This document shows, in pieces, positions 42,711 to 49,779 of a DNA stretch of 51,902 nt (positions are counted from its first letter, which is position 1; every line of letters starts with the position of its first letter). The notes under the pieces were generated by a model that was not told the DNA's origin, did no database searches, and saw only the letters and a program-made list of their open reading frames with translations. This DNA is from Candidatus Methanoperedens sp. (GTDB taxonomy: Archaea; Halobacteriota; Methanosarcinia; Methanosarcinales; Methanoperedenaceae), in assembly GCA_023249105.1 (NCBI GenBank), contig JAHFDG010000025.1:1-51902 (forward strand), read 5' to 3'. A program made the position numbers and the translations under genes.

Positions 42711-42893
42711 ATGACAAACATGGCTCATTGTCGTTTTGAAAACACATTGAAAGATTTAAAGGACTGCTATAATAATTTCGATGAGAATATTAGCGAACAC
42801 GAGGAAAAAGCTCGTTTAAAAATGATAAAGTTGTGTTGTTTTATTGCTCTTAAATACGGGGATGAATGTGATATGAAAATTAAAATTCCTTGA
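42711..42893 (+). CDS. Small hypothetical protein
   Basis: 60 aa, ATG after AAAGGAG that follows the attC-like element. Helical with three Cys (HCRFENTLKDLKDCYNNFDE; LCCFIALKYGDEC). No family recognised. Confidence 0.6.
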   Translation: MTNMAHCRFENTLKDLKDCYNNFDENISEHEEKARLKMIKLCCFIALKYGDECDMKIKIP

Positions 42894-42918
42894 CATGCAT
42901 ATAAATAAATAATATAAA
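42890..42918 (+). promoter_or_regulatory. Sigma70 promoter for the structured RNA/replication genes
   Basis: TTGACA (42890-42895), 17 bases, TATAAA (42913-42918). It overlaps the end of the preceding ORF and would start an RNA near 42925, ahead of the structured element and the primase operon. Confidence 0.75.
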
Positions 42919-42924
42919 AATATC

Positions 42925-43041
42925 ATGCGAACTGTAACGATGAAAAATTCTTTTGATAATAGAAAAAGCTCTTGGAGTCCTGACAAGGTAACTTGTCGGG
43001 GGGTTGTTACAGACCCGCAAAACTCCAAGGGCTTTTTGTGT
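42925..43041 (+). ncRNA. Structured leader or small RNA ending in a terminator-like stem
   Basis: A 16-bp outer stem (42963-42978 with 43022-43037; one G-T pair) closes on two inner hairpins: a 9-bp stem 42979-42987/42992-43000 with a GUAA tetraloop, and GGGT/ACCC (43001-43004/43013-43016). The outer stem's 3' side ends in GGGCTTTTT. This three-way RNA lies between the 42890 promoter and the primase operon. It may be a stand-alone small RNA or an attenuator/antiterminator target controlling replication genes. Confidence 0.6.
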
Positions 43042-43058
43042 TATTGAGAGGTTGTTTG

Positions 43059-43226
43059 ATGAAAACAGAAAACCAGTTAAGGTTAGAATCTTTAATCAAC
43101 CAGCGTGATAAAATTCTAAACACCCCCTATCCCGAATCATATAATGAAACAAAAGAATCCTGTCTTAGAATATTAGGGAGGATGATTGACCGCAGGCAAA
43201 AAGAGGTTAGAGATGAAAATGCTTGA
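43059..43226 (+). CDS. Small helical hypothetical protein
   Basis: 55 aa from ATG 43059, GAGAGG upstream; the frame extends back into the hairpin but without a plausible start. Helical/basic (LRLESLINQRDKILN; SCLRILGRMIDRRQKEV). Overlaps the primase start by 14 bases. Confidence 0.6.
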   Translation: MKTENQLRLESLINQRDKILNTPYPESYNETKESCLRILGRMIDRRQKEVRDENA

Positions 43227-44904
43227 AGCTGCTATTTTTTATCTGGAAAAAATGAATTTTAGCGTTATTCCTGTTGGCCAGAATAAAAAAGCTTTAGTTA
43301 AATGGGTTGATTACCAAACCAGAAAGCCAACCAAAGATGAAATTAACGAGTGGTGGACAAAATGGCCGGAAGCAAATATTGGGATTGTAACGGGGGAGGT
43401 TTCAGGGGTTGACGTTGTTGATTGTGATAGTCTGAATGGTAAAAACACATTGAATGAGTTTCTTCCTGATACTTTTACTACTCCTGTATCAAAAACACCT
43501 AAAGGATGGCATTTTTTTTTTAAGACAAGGCCAGGTCTTTCAAACGGTGTTCGCATTATAAGGGATTGTGACCTAAGAACTACTGGAGGGTATGTTATTG
43601 CTCCACCATCAAAAAACGGCAGCGGGGTTGGTTATGAATGGTTGCCTGATTTAAAAATAAAGGATGTCGCATTCAGTGATATGCCGGATATGCTATTTGA
43701 TATATTGCAACAAGGGTCTTCATGCCAAGGCGAGCTCTCAAGCGAGCATATATATAATACTAATATCCTTAAGGGGGGGGTTGTAGGGGGGGGTACTGTA
43801 CGGGACGACATTTTAGCCTGTAACAAAGCTGTAACAAAAAGTAACAACTGTAACATAAGTTTTGAAAAGGGTGGTCGTGATAATACCCTTTTCCATCTTG
43901 CAAACCATCTTGTAAAGAGTGAAATGCCGCTTATAAATATTGAACAATACTTGGTTTTCTTTGGACGGCATTGCAATCCGCCATTCCCTGAAAGTGAAAT
44001 AAAACTTAAGATTAAGTCAGCTTTAGACCGAGTAAAAAAAAGAAGTTTTAGTGTGATGGATGATCTAAGGGAGCTTATTTCTGTAACAAGCGGTAACATT
44101 TCTGTAACAGACCTGTATCAAGCTGTAACAAGTGTAACAAGATCGGAAAAGGCTGCCGTAAGAATGGCGGTAAAGAGGTTTGTAAATGAAAAATTACTTG
44201 AGAAAACAGGCAATAGGGCTGGGGAATATAGGATTGTTGATAGGACCTGTTCACCTGAAGACTGGAAAAACTCTAATATTGAAAATATAAAATTATGGCT
44301 GCCGTTTGAACTCGATACGATGATTGAGATACCTGCCGGTAGCATTATTCTTTTTGCCGGAGCGCAGGATGCAGGGAAAAGCGCAATTATGATGAACATC
44401 GCAAAAGAGAATATGGAAAAATGGAACACACATTATTTTTCAAGCGAGTTAAGCGCCGCATCGTTTAAAAATAGATTGAGCAAATTTGACAATATGCAGG
44501 TTGAGGATTGGAATATTAATTTTTATTCAAGAGGTAGTAACTTCGCTGATGTTATTAAATGCGGGAAGAACGATCTTAATATTATTGATTATCTTGAAAT
44601 ACATGATCAATTTTATAAAGTTTCAGGGTACCTTGATGATATTTACAAGAAAATGGACGGGAAGGGCGTTACGGTTGTTGCCATACAAAAAGACCCTTAC
44701 AAAGAGTTTGGACGTGGTGGATCGTTTATTGAAGAAAAACCTGTGTTATCAATATCCTTAGATAGGGGCGGCATTGCTAAAATTAATAAGTTTAAGGGCG
44801 AGTGGTGGGGGGAGAACCCCAGAGGCAAGCAATATAAATTTAAAATTATTAATGGCAGCAGGTTGAAGATGGTTCATCATTGGCATGAACCTGCACCAAA
44901 GTAG
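43213..44904 (+). CDS. Primase-polymerase fused to RecA-like ATPase
   Basis: 563 aa from ATG 43213 (AAGAGG upstream; the open frame starts at 43186). Residues 1-160: bifunctional DNA primase/polymerase (prim-pol) with NFSVIPVGQNKKALVKW, catalytic VDVVDCDS (about 66-73) and TTGGYVIAPPSKNGSG (about 122-137). Residues 215-280 resemble the PriCT domain (GRDNTLFHLANHLVKS). Residues 290-350 include a winged-helix part. Residues 375-550: RecA/DnaB-like ATPase with Walker A FAGAQDAGKSA and a hydrophobic Walker B-like GVTVVAIQKDP. It should unwind and prime phage DNA, and is the replication initiator candidate. Two clusters of GTAACA sites lie within its gene. Confidence 0.85.
   Translation: MKMLEAAIFYLEKMNFSVIPVGQNKKALVKWVDYQTRKPTKDEINEWWTKWPEANIGIVTGEVSGVDVVDCDSLNGKNTLNEFLPDTFTTPVSKTPKGWHFFFKTRPGLSNGVRIIRDCDLRTTGGYVIAPPSKNGSGVGYEWLPDLKIKDVAFSDMPDMLFDILQQGSSCQGELSSEHIYNTNILKGGVVGGGTVRDDILACNKAVTKSNNCNISFEKGGRDNTLFHLANHLVKSEMPLINIEQYLVFFGRHCNPPFPESEIKLKIKSALDRVKKRSFSVMDDLRELISVTSGNISVTDLYQAVTSVTRSEKAAVRMAVKRFVNEKLLEKTGNRAGEYRIVDRTCSPEDWKNSNIENIKLWLPFELDTMIEIPAGSIILFAGAQDAGKSAIMMNIAKENMEKWNTHYFSSELSAASFKNRLSKFDNMQVEDWNINFYSRGSNFADVIKCGKNDLNIIDYLEIHDQFYKVSGYLDDIYKKMDGKGVTVVAIQKDPYKEFGRGGSFIEEKPVLSISLDRGGIAKINKFKGEWWGENPRGKQYKFKIINGSRLKMVHHWHEPAPK
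43820..44139 (+). repeat. GTAACA iteron-like sites inside the primase gene
   Basis: GTAACA at 43820, 43831, 43841, 43850 and at 44083, 44093, 44104, 44125, 44134, plus GTATCA at 44115. Spacing within each cluster is 9-11 bases, one helical turn. The copies fall in more than one reading frame (Cys-Asn, Val-Thr, Ser-Asn), so the repetition is at the DNA level. This is how replication-origin iterons look when placed inside an initiator gene. Confidence 0.55.
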
Positions 44905-44912
44905 GTGAAATA

Positions 44913-45452
44913 ATTAAACACCTTGATTTATTTTCAGGTATAGGCGGCTTTTCTTTAGCTGCTCAATGGGTATGGGGGGATGACCACAAAGTACACGCCT
45001 TTGTTGAAATGGATAAATTTTGCCAAAAGGTACTTAATAAACATTGGCCTGAAGTGCCAATCATAGAGGATGTAAAGGAATATCAACATGACGGAACAAC
45101 TATCGATCTTCTCACAGGCGGGTTCCCCTGCCAACCATTTATTATTCCAGCTTGTGCCGTCAACGCCCCGCACAGAAGGGACAGAATATGGCTTATCGCC
45201 AACTCCAATAGCAAGCGAGGGGGAAGGAATGTTGTCAATAAAACTAACAGATGTTATAGAGGGCTGCAGATATACAAAGAATGGGAAGATAGAAAACCCT
45301 ATCCTGACTGGATTAAAACTTCAACCAGAATTTGTAGAGTTAATGATGGGATACCCAATAGGGTGGACAGACTTAAATCACTTGGAAACGCAATAGTCCC
45401 ACAGGTGGGGGCACAAATAATGTTAGCTATAAAAGAGGTTTCAAATGGTTAA
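44913..45452 (+). CDS. DNA (cytosine-5)-methyltransferase with internal deletion
   Basis: Begins HLDLFSGIGGFSLAAQ (SAM motif I), then VEMDKFCQKVLNKHWP, GGFPCQPF (catalytic PCQ), but jumps to IIPACAVNAPHRRDRIWLIA, and ends with RICRVNDGIPNRVDRLKSLG and NAIVPQVGAQI. In related phage enzymes about 60-70 residues containing the ENV motif separate PCQPF from QPFIIPACAV; here that block is missing, as if recombination joined two QPF codon runs. No ATG, GTG or TTG start is in frame before motif I: ATA 44910 or ATT 44913 would have to serve after AGGTGA. Probably inactive. Confidence 0.6.
   Translation: MKHLDLFSGIGGFSLAAQWVWGDDHKVHAFVEMDKFCQKVLNKHWPEVPIIEDVKEYQHDGTTIDLLTGGFPCQPFIIPACAVNAPHRRDRIWLIANSNSKRGGRNVVNKTNRCYRGLQIYKEWEDRKPYPDWIKTSTRICRVNDGIPNRVDRLKSLGNAIVPQVGAQIMLAIKEVSNG
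45088..45396 (+). CDS. Overlapping ORF in an alternative frame of the methyltransferase
   Basis: 102 aa starting ATG 45088. It reads the same DNA as the methyltransferase C-terminus but ends LQPEFVELMMGYPIGWTDLN, a sequence pattern I recall from phage proteins annotated as methylase-associated, with PSTPRTEGTEYGLSPTPIAS earlier. Either the two frames are both used, or this frame is a by-product of conserved nucleotides of the other. Ribosome site not visible. Confidence 0.35.
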   Translation: MTEQLSIFSQAGSPANHLLFQLVPSTPRTEGTEYGLSPTPIASEGEGMLSIKLTDVIEGCRYTKNGKIENPILTGLKLQPEFVELMMGYPIGWTDLNHLETQ

Positions 45453-45933
45453 AACATTATATTGCCAGAAATGCAAAAAGGAGGTGGAAATTGTTTTAAG
45501 TGAAGCGGGGCCGCATGTAAAAGCCTGTTGCAACGAGTGTAATTCGTATCTTAAATTTATTTCACAAACAGAATTAAAAGGAGAAACAACTATGTTAGAA
45601 ATATTTTATCGAATACCGGACAGCAAATATTTTGAGGGCGTATTCTTGGAAGAGTTTAGAGGCTGTATTCAGTTGGCAGCAGGAAAGGCAGGCAAGGAGG
45701 GGACGAACTATAAAAAGTGGGCCTTCCCCCAGGGTGCGGACAGGAAGCCAGGCGAGAAAGCCATCCCCGTATCTGTGAACCTTGGCCCCAGGCACACAGC
45801 TATTGAGATATTGGAGAAGATGCTTGCGGAGTTAAAAGGCAGCCACGGGAAGGAGGAGCCGCAGAAAAAAACGGTGGCGGAGCAAAAATCAATCGGGGGG
45901 ATGGATGAGCCGGATGGCGGAATCCCATTTTAA
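45445..45933 (+). CDS. Zinc-ribbon protein with SSB-like C-terminal tail
   Basis: 162 aa overlapping the methyltransferase end. Residues 1-45: zinc ribbon (CQKC...CCNEC). Residues 50-140: alpha/beta domain (MLEIFYRIPDSKYFEGVFLE; AIPVSVNLGPRHTAIEILEK). The last residues MDEPDGGIPF resemble the acidic DDDIPF tip of single-strand DNA-binding proteins that recruits replication partners. A strong internal AAAAGGAG (45576-45583) and ATG 45592 could also yield a 113-aa protein without the ribbon, suggesting two genes fused or alternative products. Likely a replication accessory. Confidence 0.6.
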   Translation: MVKTLYCQKCKKEVEIVLSEAGPHVKACCNECNSYLKFISQTELKGETTMLEIFYRIPDSKYFEGVFLEEFRGCIQLAAGKAGKEGTNYKKWAFPQGADRKPGEKAIPVSVNLGPRHTAIEILEKMLAELKGSHGKEEPQKKTVAEQKSIGGMDEPDGGIPF

Positions 45934-45979
45934 GAGGCTGGCAAGCCATAATCCTTAAAATTTCGGCACTTCTACTATA

Positions 45980-46001
45980 AACCCATACCGACCTATGGGT
46001 T
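45980..46001. repeat. Perfect short inverted repeat
   Basis: AACCCATA and TATGGGTT separated by six bases, in the 130-base gap before the next gene. No T-run follows. Could be a protein-binding site or mRNA stability hairpin. Confidence 0.45.
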
Positions 46002-46062
46002 AAGCACAATGAATCAATCCTGGCCGCTCTCAGGCGGGTTAAACCATAAGAAAGGTGGAAAA

Positions 46063-46227
46063 ATGAAAACACTTAATATCGATAATTGTGGGGGTTGTCC
46101 GCATTGTATAATAATTGAGGAGTGGGACTCCCAATATTGCGAAATAATGGAAAACAAGTACATAGATATTGAATATGAGGTGGCCATCCCCCCGTGGTGC
46201 CCGTTGCCGGAGACTGAAGGAATTTAA
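46063..46227 (+). CDS. Small Cys-rich hypothetical protein
   Basis: 54 aa from ATG 46063 with AAAGGTGG upstream (frame open from 46009). Cys arrangement CGGCPHC, then YCEI and WCPLPE: a compact metal-binding mini-protein of a type widespread in phages. Function unknown. Confidence 0.6.
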   Translation: MKTLNIDNCGGCPHCIIIEEWDSQYCEIMENKYIDIEYEVAIPPWCPLPETEGI

Positions 46228-46249
46228 TAGCGTAAAAAAAGGAGGTGTA

Positions 46250-46840
46250 ATGGACAAAATCGAAATAATCAAAACCGGAAAGACTAAAAAGTATAAGTAT
46301 CAAGATCAGGTATTCGATTCCAAAGAAGAGATTTATTTCAGTTTTTTCTGCGACGATCTGATAAAAAACGGGTATGCAGTAAGTGTGCAGAAAAACTGCC
46401 CAACTTATACGCTCATAGAAGAAGCAGAATATTATTGGATAAAAAAAGCAAGGCATGGGGAGTATAATGTTATAAGCAACCTTCTGCAAAGCGTTAAATA
46501 TACTCCTGATTTTATAATCACTTGGCATGATAAAGCGTTAGAAAAGTTCGTGTATATCTTGAACAAAGAGGATGTAAGTGCTTTATCTAAAAAGAGAAAT
46601 CCTTTTATTGCAGTAATAGACAAACATTATCCGAACGATAAACTTAAAACATATATTGATGTGAAAGGATCGTTCGGCCAGCACGGGGATGCAGTTAAGT
46701 TCCCGTTACTTCAAAAAATGATGTTTTCAACACACGGGATATATGTTCAAAAAGTTGTCCCGAAGCAGCTTTTTGAGAAAACATTCGTTCCGGAACGATA
46801 TAAATATACAGATGGGGGGACGAGGGGAAGGGTGTTATAA
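46250..46840 (+). CDS. PD-(D/E)XK nuclease (resolvase-like)
   Basis: 196 aa from ATG 46250 with AAAGGAGGTG. Motifs: SKEEIYFSFF (Glu26/27), KYTPDFII (Asp87), YIDVKGSF (Asp137-x-Lys139), FPLLQKMMFSTHGIYVQKV. This E...PD...DxK pattern is that of small phage endonucleases (T7 endonuclease I/Hjc-like or DUF1064-like). Probably processes recombination or replication intermediates. Its end overlaps the convergent gene at 46835. Confidence 0.72.
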   Translation: MDKIEIIKTGKTKKYKYQDQVFDSKEEIYFSFFCDDLIKNGYAVSVQKNCPTYTLIEEAEYYWIKKARHGEYNVISNLLQSVKYTPDFIITWHDKALEKFVYILNKEDVSALSKKRNPFIAVIDKHYPNDKLKTYIDVKGSFGQHGDAVKFPLLQKMMFSTHGIYVQKVVPKQLFEKTFVPERYKYTDGGTRGRVL

Positions 46841-47311
46841 ACATTCCCTTTTTTTCCGTTCTATACTAAGATGTACCCCTTCACCCCTTTTAGCAGCAGG
46901 GAAATTAAAGATTTTTTTCATGTACAAAAAAGTGCGCTCCGGTATGCCAAGCTCTTTAGCAATCCATTTGCGCACCTTCATGTGTTCGCACATATAATGT
47001 ATGATATCATTTAAAGACGCAAAATCAATACCATACAACTTTTTAGCCGCTTCCGATGCCTGCTCAAAATACTTTTCCTCATAATATTCTTTTGCTGGCA
47101 GTTTCTCCTTTTTCTCTGGAGGTGGTATAAGCTCGATCCCTACCTGATCCGGAGTTAGCTTTTTTAAATAAGCTAAAGACTCCGGATCCCCACTTATCGC
47201 CTGTATATACATTGTCCTTGCGTCGCATTTCATACAGGTATATTCATTTTTATTTCTTTTCTCAAATCTACACTGGTATGCGATGCAAGGGCTTACAAGT
47301 TTTTCGGTCAT
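46835..47311 (-). CDS. Zinc-finger and HTH protein, possible late regulator
   Basis: 158 aa. Residues 9-29 contain four Cys (PCIAYQCRF, YTCMKCDAR). C-terminal helix-turn-helix: VRKWIAKELGIPERTFLYMK (about 116-135). A DNA-binding protein at the distal end of the leftward mini-gene block. ATG 47311 overlaps the upstream stop. No known family by name. Confidence 0.6.
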   Translation of the reverse strand: MTEKLVSPCIAYQCRFEKRNKNEYTCMKCDARTMYIQAISGDPESLAYLKKLTPDQVGIELIPPPEKKEKLPAKEYYEEKYFEQASEAAKKLYGIDFASLNDIIHYMCEHMKVRKWIAKELGIPERTFLYMKKIFNFPAAKRGEGVHLSIERKKRECL

Positions 47312-47496
47312 AATCCTATCCTTAATTCTCTTATAGGCTGATGCACTTCTTTTATTTTATCGTTAATCCTCTCAATACATTGCTGCCGTGAGTTCAGCAT
47401 GTTGTTTATTATTAGGCGTAGTTCCTGATTCTCCTCTTTAAGCCGTTCCGATAATGATATAAAATAATCAAGCTGGACTCTTAGTTTAGTACACAT
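47308..47496 (-). CDS. Small coiled-coil protein
   Basis: 62 aa, starts at the shared leader AGGAGGCATACTATG. Long coiled coil (YFISLSERLKEENQELRLII). No family recognised. Confidence 0.6.
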   Translation of the reverse strand: MCTKLRVQLDYFISLSERLKEENQELRLIINNMLNSRQQCIERINDKIKEVHQPIRELRIGL

Positions 47497-47506
47497 AGTA
47501 TGCCTC

Positions 47507-47827
47507 CTATTTTATTTTATAACTTTTTTCATTCTCACCTCTTTTAATAATTGAGATATATTTATTAATAACAATGGGGGTTGTTGGTAATGTTATATCA
47601 CCACCTTCATCATTATTATATTTAACTAACTCAAGGAATTTTTGATCATTAATATTGGCTGTCATAAAATGTACTGGCCAGCCATCTAATTCTTTTATAT
47701 CGTAAAGATTACTAATTTCTGCTGATTCAGGATTTGAAATCAGTTCAAGATTCATTATTTCTCCTATATTTGTAATAAAATAAAAATATTTCATGTTTTT
47801 TATCCCCTTCAGTCTTAAATTTTCCAT
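47507..47827 (-). CDS. Hypothetical protein
   Basis: 106 aa, chosen start 47827 at the shared leader AGGAGGCATACCATG (frame open to 47848). Alpha/beta (MKYFYFITNIGEIMNLELIS; GWPVHFMTANINDQKFLELV). No family recognised. Confidence 0.6.
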   Translation of the reverse strand: MENLRLKGIKNMKYFYFITNIGEIMNLELISNPESAEISNLYDIKELDGWPVHFMTANINDQKFLELVKYNNDEGGDITLPTTPIVINKYISIIKRGENEKSYKIK

Positions 47828-47837
47828 GGTATGCCTC

Positions 47838-48044
47838 CTATTTTTCAATACCCCATCGTTTAAATATGTTTAGTTCTTTTTCAGGCAGTTCATCCCAATT
47901 TGCAACCACTAATTCAATACCCGCTTGTGTTTCTTCACCGTTCTTGTTAAACCATCCATAGTTTTCAAATTGGCTTATAGTCTTTAACAACTCAAGCCTT
48001 CTTTTGTAGTTGTAACTGTCCCAGTTTATAGATTCAATCATCAT
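47838..48044 (-). CDS. Hypothetical protein
   Basis: 68 aa from ATG 48044, leader ATAGGAGGAGCG, a variant of the common leader (frame open to 48068). Acidic alpha/beta (YNYKRRLELLKTISQFENYG; ELVVANWDELPEKELNIF). No family recognised. Confidence 0.55.
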   Translation of the reverse strand: MMIESINWDSYNYKRRLELLKTISQFENYGWFNKNGEETQAGIELVVANWDELPEKELNIFKRWGIEK

Positions 48045-48052
48045 CGCTCCTC

Positions 48053-48217
48053 CTATTTCAATAAACATAATCCATAAAATACGATAATAATGGCAACTAC
48101 TGTTAGTATTTCTCCTATAAAGTTATGTTTTTTAGATGGCGGGCACTCAACCCGCACATACCTACCACAAACCTTTTCATACGCTATATGCCCGTCCATT
48201 TTTCTTTTAATTTCCAT
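48053..48217 (-). CDS. Tail-anchored membrane mini-protein
   Basis: 54 aa: ATG 48217 with AAAGGAG, TAG 48053-48055. Basic N-terminus, Cys pair (CGRYVRVEC), then one transmembrane helix (IGEILTVVAIIIVFYGLCLL). Confidence 0.55.
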   Translation of the reverse strand: MEIKRKMDGHIAYEKVCGRYVRVECPPSKKHNFIGEILTVVAIIIVFYGLCLLK

Positions 48218-48233
48218 TTTATATACTCCTTTT

Positions 48234-48437
48234 TTATTTTATAATTTCTTTATCGTTTATAATAAGAGTACCGCTTTTAAAAATAACATCAAGTTGGTTT
48301 TGTTTTATATTGCAAAGAGCCTCGCTTTGCTTTTTAAGTTCTACTCTTGCAAAATCTGTGTATCTTGCGATATCAACAGCTATATATGCGATAAAAATTG
48401 CAATTATAAACAAAAGTATTTCAGATAGTTTTATCAT
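48234..48437 (-). CDS. Signal-anchored membrane mini-protein
   Basis: 67 aa, ATG 48437 overlapping the upstream ORF. Transmembrane helix at residues 6-24 (EILLFIIAIFIAYIAVDI), cytoplasmic or periplasmic helical tail. Pairs with the neighbouring tail-anchored protein; together they might act at the membrane, but no function is evident. Confidence 0.55.
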   Translation of the reverse strand: MIKLSEILLFIIAIFIAYIAVDIARYTDFARVELKKQSEALCNIKQNQLDVIFKSGTLIINDKEIIK

Positions 48438-48651
48438 TTTTAATTGTCTCCGATAAAGCTTCGTTTATTAACTGGATCTCCACAGCCGTCTCCATAGCTG
48501 CGTTCCAATCCGCTTCGGTCATTAAAGATTTTGCACACTGCTTTTTTAGCTTTTCTTCATATATTTTTTTCAATGCCCGCAAATGCGCTATCTCAAACTC
48601 ATTCGCTTTGCGCCCGTATTCCAAAGCCTGCTCTGTATTAGCAAAAAACAT
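48421..48651 (-). CDS. Small helical hypothetical protein
   Basis: 76 aa, ATG 48651 with GGGGTGATG. All helical, charged (EYGRKANEFEIAHLRALKKI; AMETAVEIQLINEALSETIK). No family recognised. Confidence 0.6.
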   Translation of the reverse strand: MFFANTEQALEYGRKANEFEIAHLRALKKIYEEKLKKQCAKSLMTEADWNAAMETAVEIQLINEALSETIKNDKTI

Positions 48652-48669
48652 CTACATCACCCCCCACGG

Positions 48670-48906
48670 TTATTCGCTAGTATGCGACAATTCTTTTAAT
48701 CTATCCATAGTAACGTAATTATAACCCCTTATCATTGTGGTACCTATTTTTTTACTATCAAATTTGCAGTTTGGGTTTACAAAATGGGTATAACTCCCGT
48801 ATGCTTCAACCCATGCTTTACACCCGCATGGGTAAACATCGATTATTCTTACTCCATATGTTTTTATAGATAACGGTATATATTCTTTTTCCATTGCTTT
48901 TTTCAT
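48670..48906 (-). CDS. Hypothetical protein
   Basis: 78 aa from ATG 48906 at a leader variant GGGGAGGCCATACCATG (frame open to 48951). Contains VYPCGCKAWVEAYG and VNPNCKF, a possible Cys-based metal site. The gap 48907-49051 holds no convincing gene. Confidence 0.6.
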   Translation of the reverse strand: MKKAMEKEYIPLSIKTYGVRIIDVYPCGCKAWVEAYGSYTHFVNPNCKFDSKKIGTTMIRGYNYVTMDRLKELSHTSE

Positions 48907-49051
48907 GGTATGGCCTCCCCTATTATGTGTTGTTATTCTATTTTTATACAAAAACCCGGTCTTTATACTCTCTATATATCAGCATACTTGGCCAACATTG
49001 AAATCTATCAAATATTGCTCTTTCATTAGATAAATCACACCCATATCTTTT

Positions 49052-49366
49052 CTAAATATCGCTCTTTATTCCATCTTCAATTTTTTTTGACATTTTTCTA
49101 CTTAAAATCAAATATTTAACTGTTATACCTGTTTTATCATAATCATATTCGTACATGTCTCTCATTGCATCAAATGCCCCGGCTTCATACTTATTCGTTA
49201 ATGATCGAATTTCCTTTTCCGTGGGGCCGTCTTCCCATTTAATCCGTACATCATCACCGCCTGCAAAACTTCTTGATGTCACCGAAAACTTTATAAGCGG
49301 GTATGCCTGCTTTAAATCTTTTCTTATTAATTTTCCCACTTGAGCATGTTCTGTAATTTTTTTCAT
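49052..49366 (-). CDS. LPD29-like domain protein
   Basis: 104 aa, leader GGAGGCATACCATG. Matches the outline I associate with large-polyvalent-protein-associated domain 29: GKLIRKDLKQAYPLIKFSV, SFAGGDDVRIKWEDGPTEKE, and FDAMRDMYEYD. Such domains occur in plasmid and phage antirestriction or ssDNA-transfer proteins; stand-alone function unknown. Confidence 0.55.
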   Translation of the reverse strand: MKKITEHAQVGKLIRKDLKQAYPLIKFSVTSRSFAGGDDVRIKWEDGPTEKEIRSLTNKYEAGAFDAMRDMYEYDYDKTGITVKYLILSRKMSKKIEDGIKSDI

Positions 49367-49384
49367 GGTATGCCTCCATTTAGT

Positions 49385-49597
49385 TTAATTTCTTTTTGTT
49401 CCATTAACTACATCTTTAATATGTTTTGATACGTGCGCTTTTGCGTTATCAAGATGGATCCCAAAGATGGCGCAAACCTCAAGCGCCACCTGATATGGAT
49501 ATATACCGCCTTTCCCTTCTTGTGATTTTTCTATCCATGCCATGATGTCATTTCTTATGTTTTCTGTTTTTTCACTTGGCCTATTATCTTTTATCAT
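49385..49597 (-). CDS. Small hypothetical protein
   Basis: 70 aa from ATG 49597 with AAGGAAC (a TTG at 49603 is possible). Helical (IRNDIMAWIEKSQEG; ALEVCAIFGIHLDNAKAHVS). Overlaps the end of the upstream gene. Confidence 0.55.
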   Translation of the reverse strand: MIKDNRPSEKTENIRNDIMAWIEKSQEGKGGIYPYQVALEVCAIFGIHLDNAKAHVSKHIKDVVNGTKRN

Positions 49598-49769
49598 TTT
49601 CAATAGTTCCTTTTTTAACGTGGAAGCTATACCCTATTGATCTATATTTAAACGCTGCCTTTGCTTGCGCCTGTTCTTTTGTTCCTGTTAATGATGTTTT
49701 AACCTGCCCTATCCTTATTTTAATCCCGTCCGGATCTTTCTGATATACCGTCCAGTTCTGTGTTTGCAT
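49584..49769 (-). CDS. Small hypothetical protein
   Basis: 61 aa, leader AATAGGAGGCATACCATG. Beta-alpha outline (WTVYQKDPDGIKIRIGQVKT; EQAQAKAAFKYRSIGYSFHV). No family recognised. Confidence 0.6.
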   Translation of the reverse strand: MQTQNWTVYQKDPDGIKIRIGQVKTSLTGTKEQAQAKAAFKYRSIGYSFHVKKGTIENDKR

Positions 49770-49779
49770 GGTATGCCTC

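Noticed and set aside
48090-48428. Plus-strand 112-aa ORF, hydrophobic and Cys/Tyr-rich
   Set aside because: It lies opposite two well-supported small membrane-protein genes (48053-48217, 48234-48437) and has no ribosome site.
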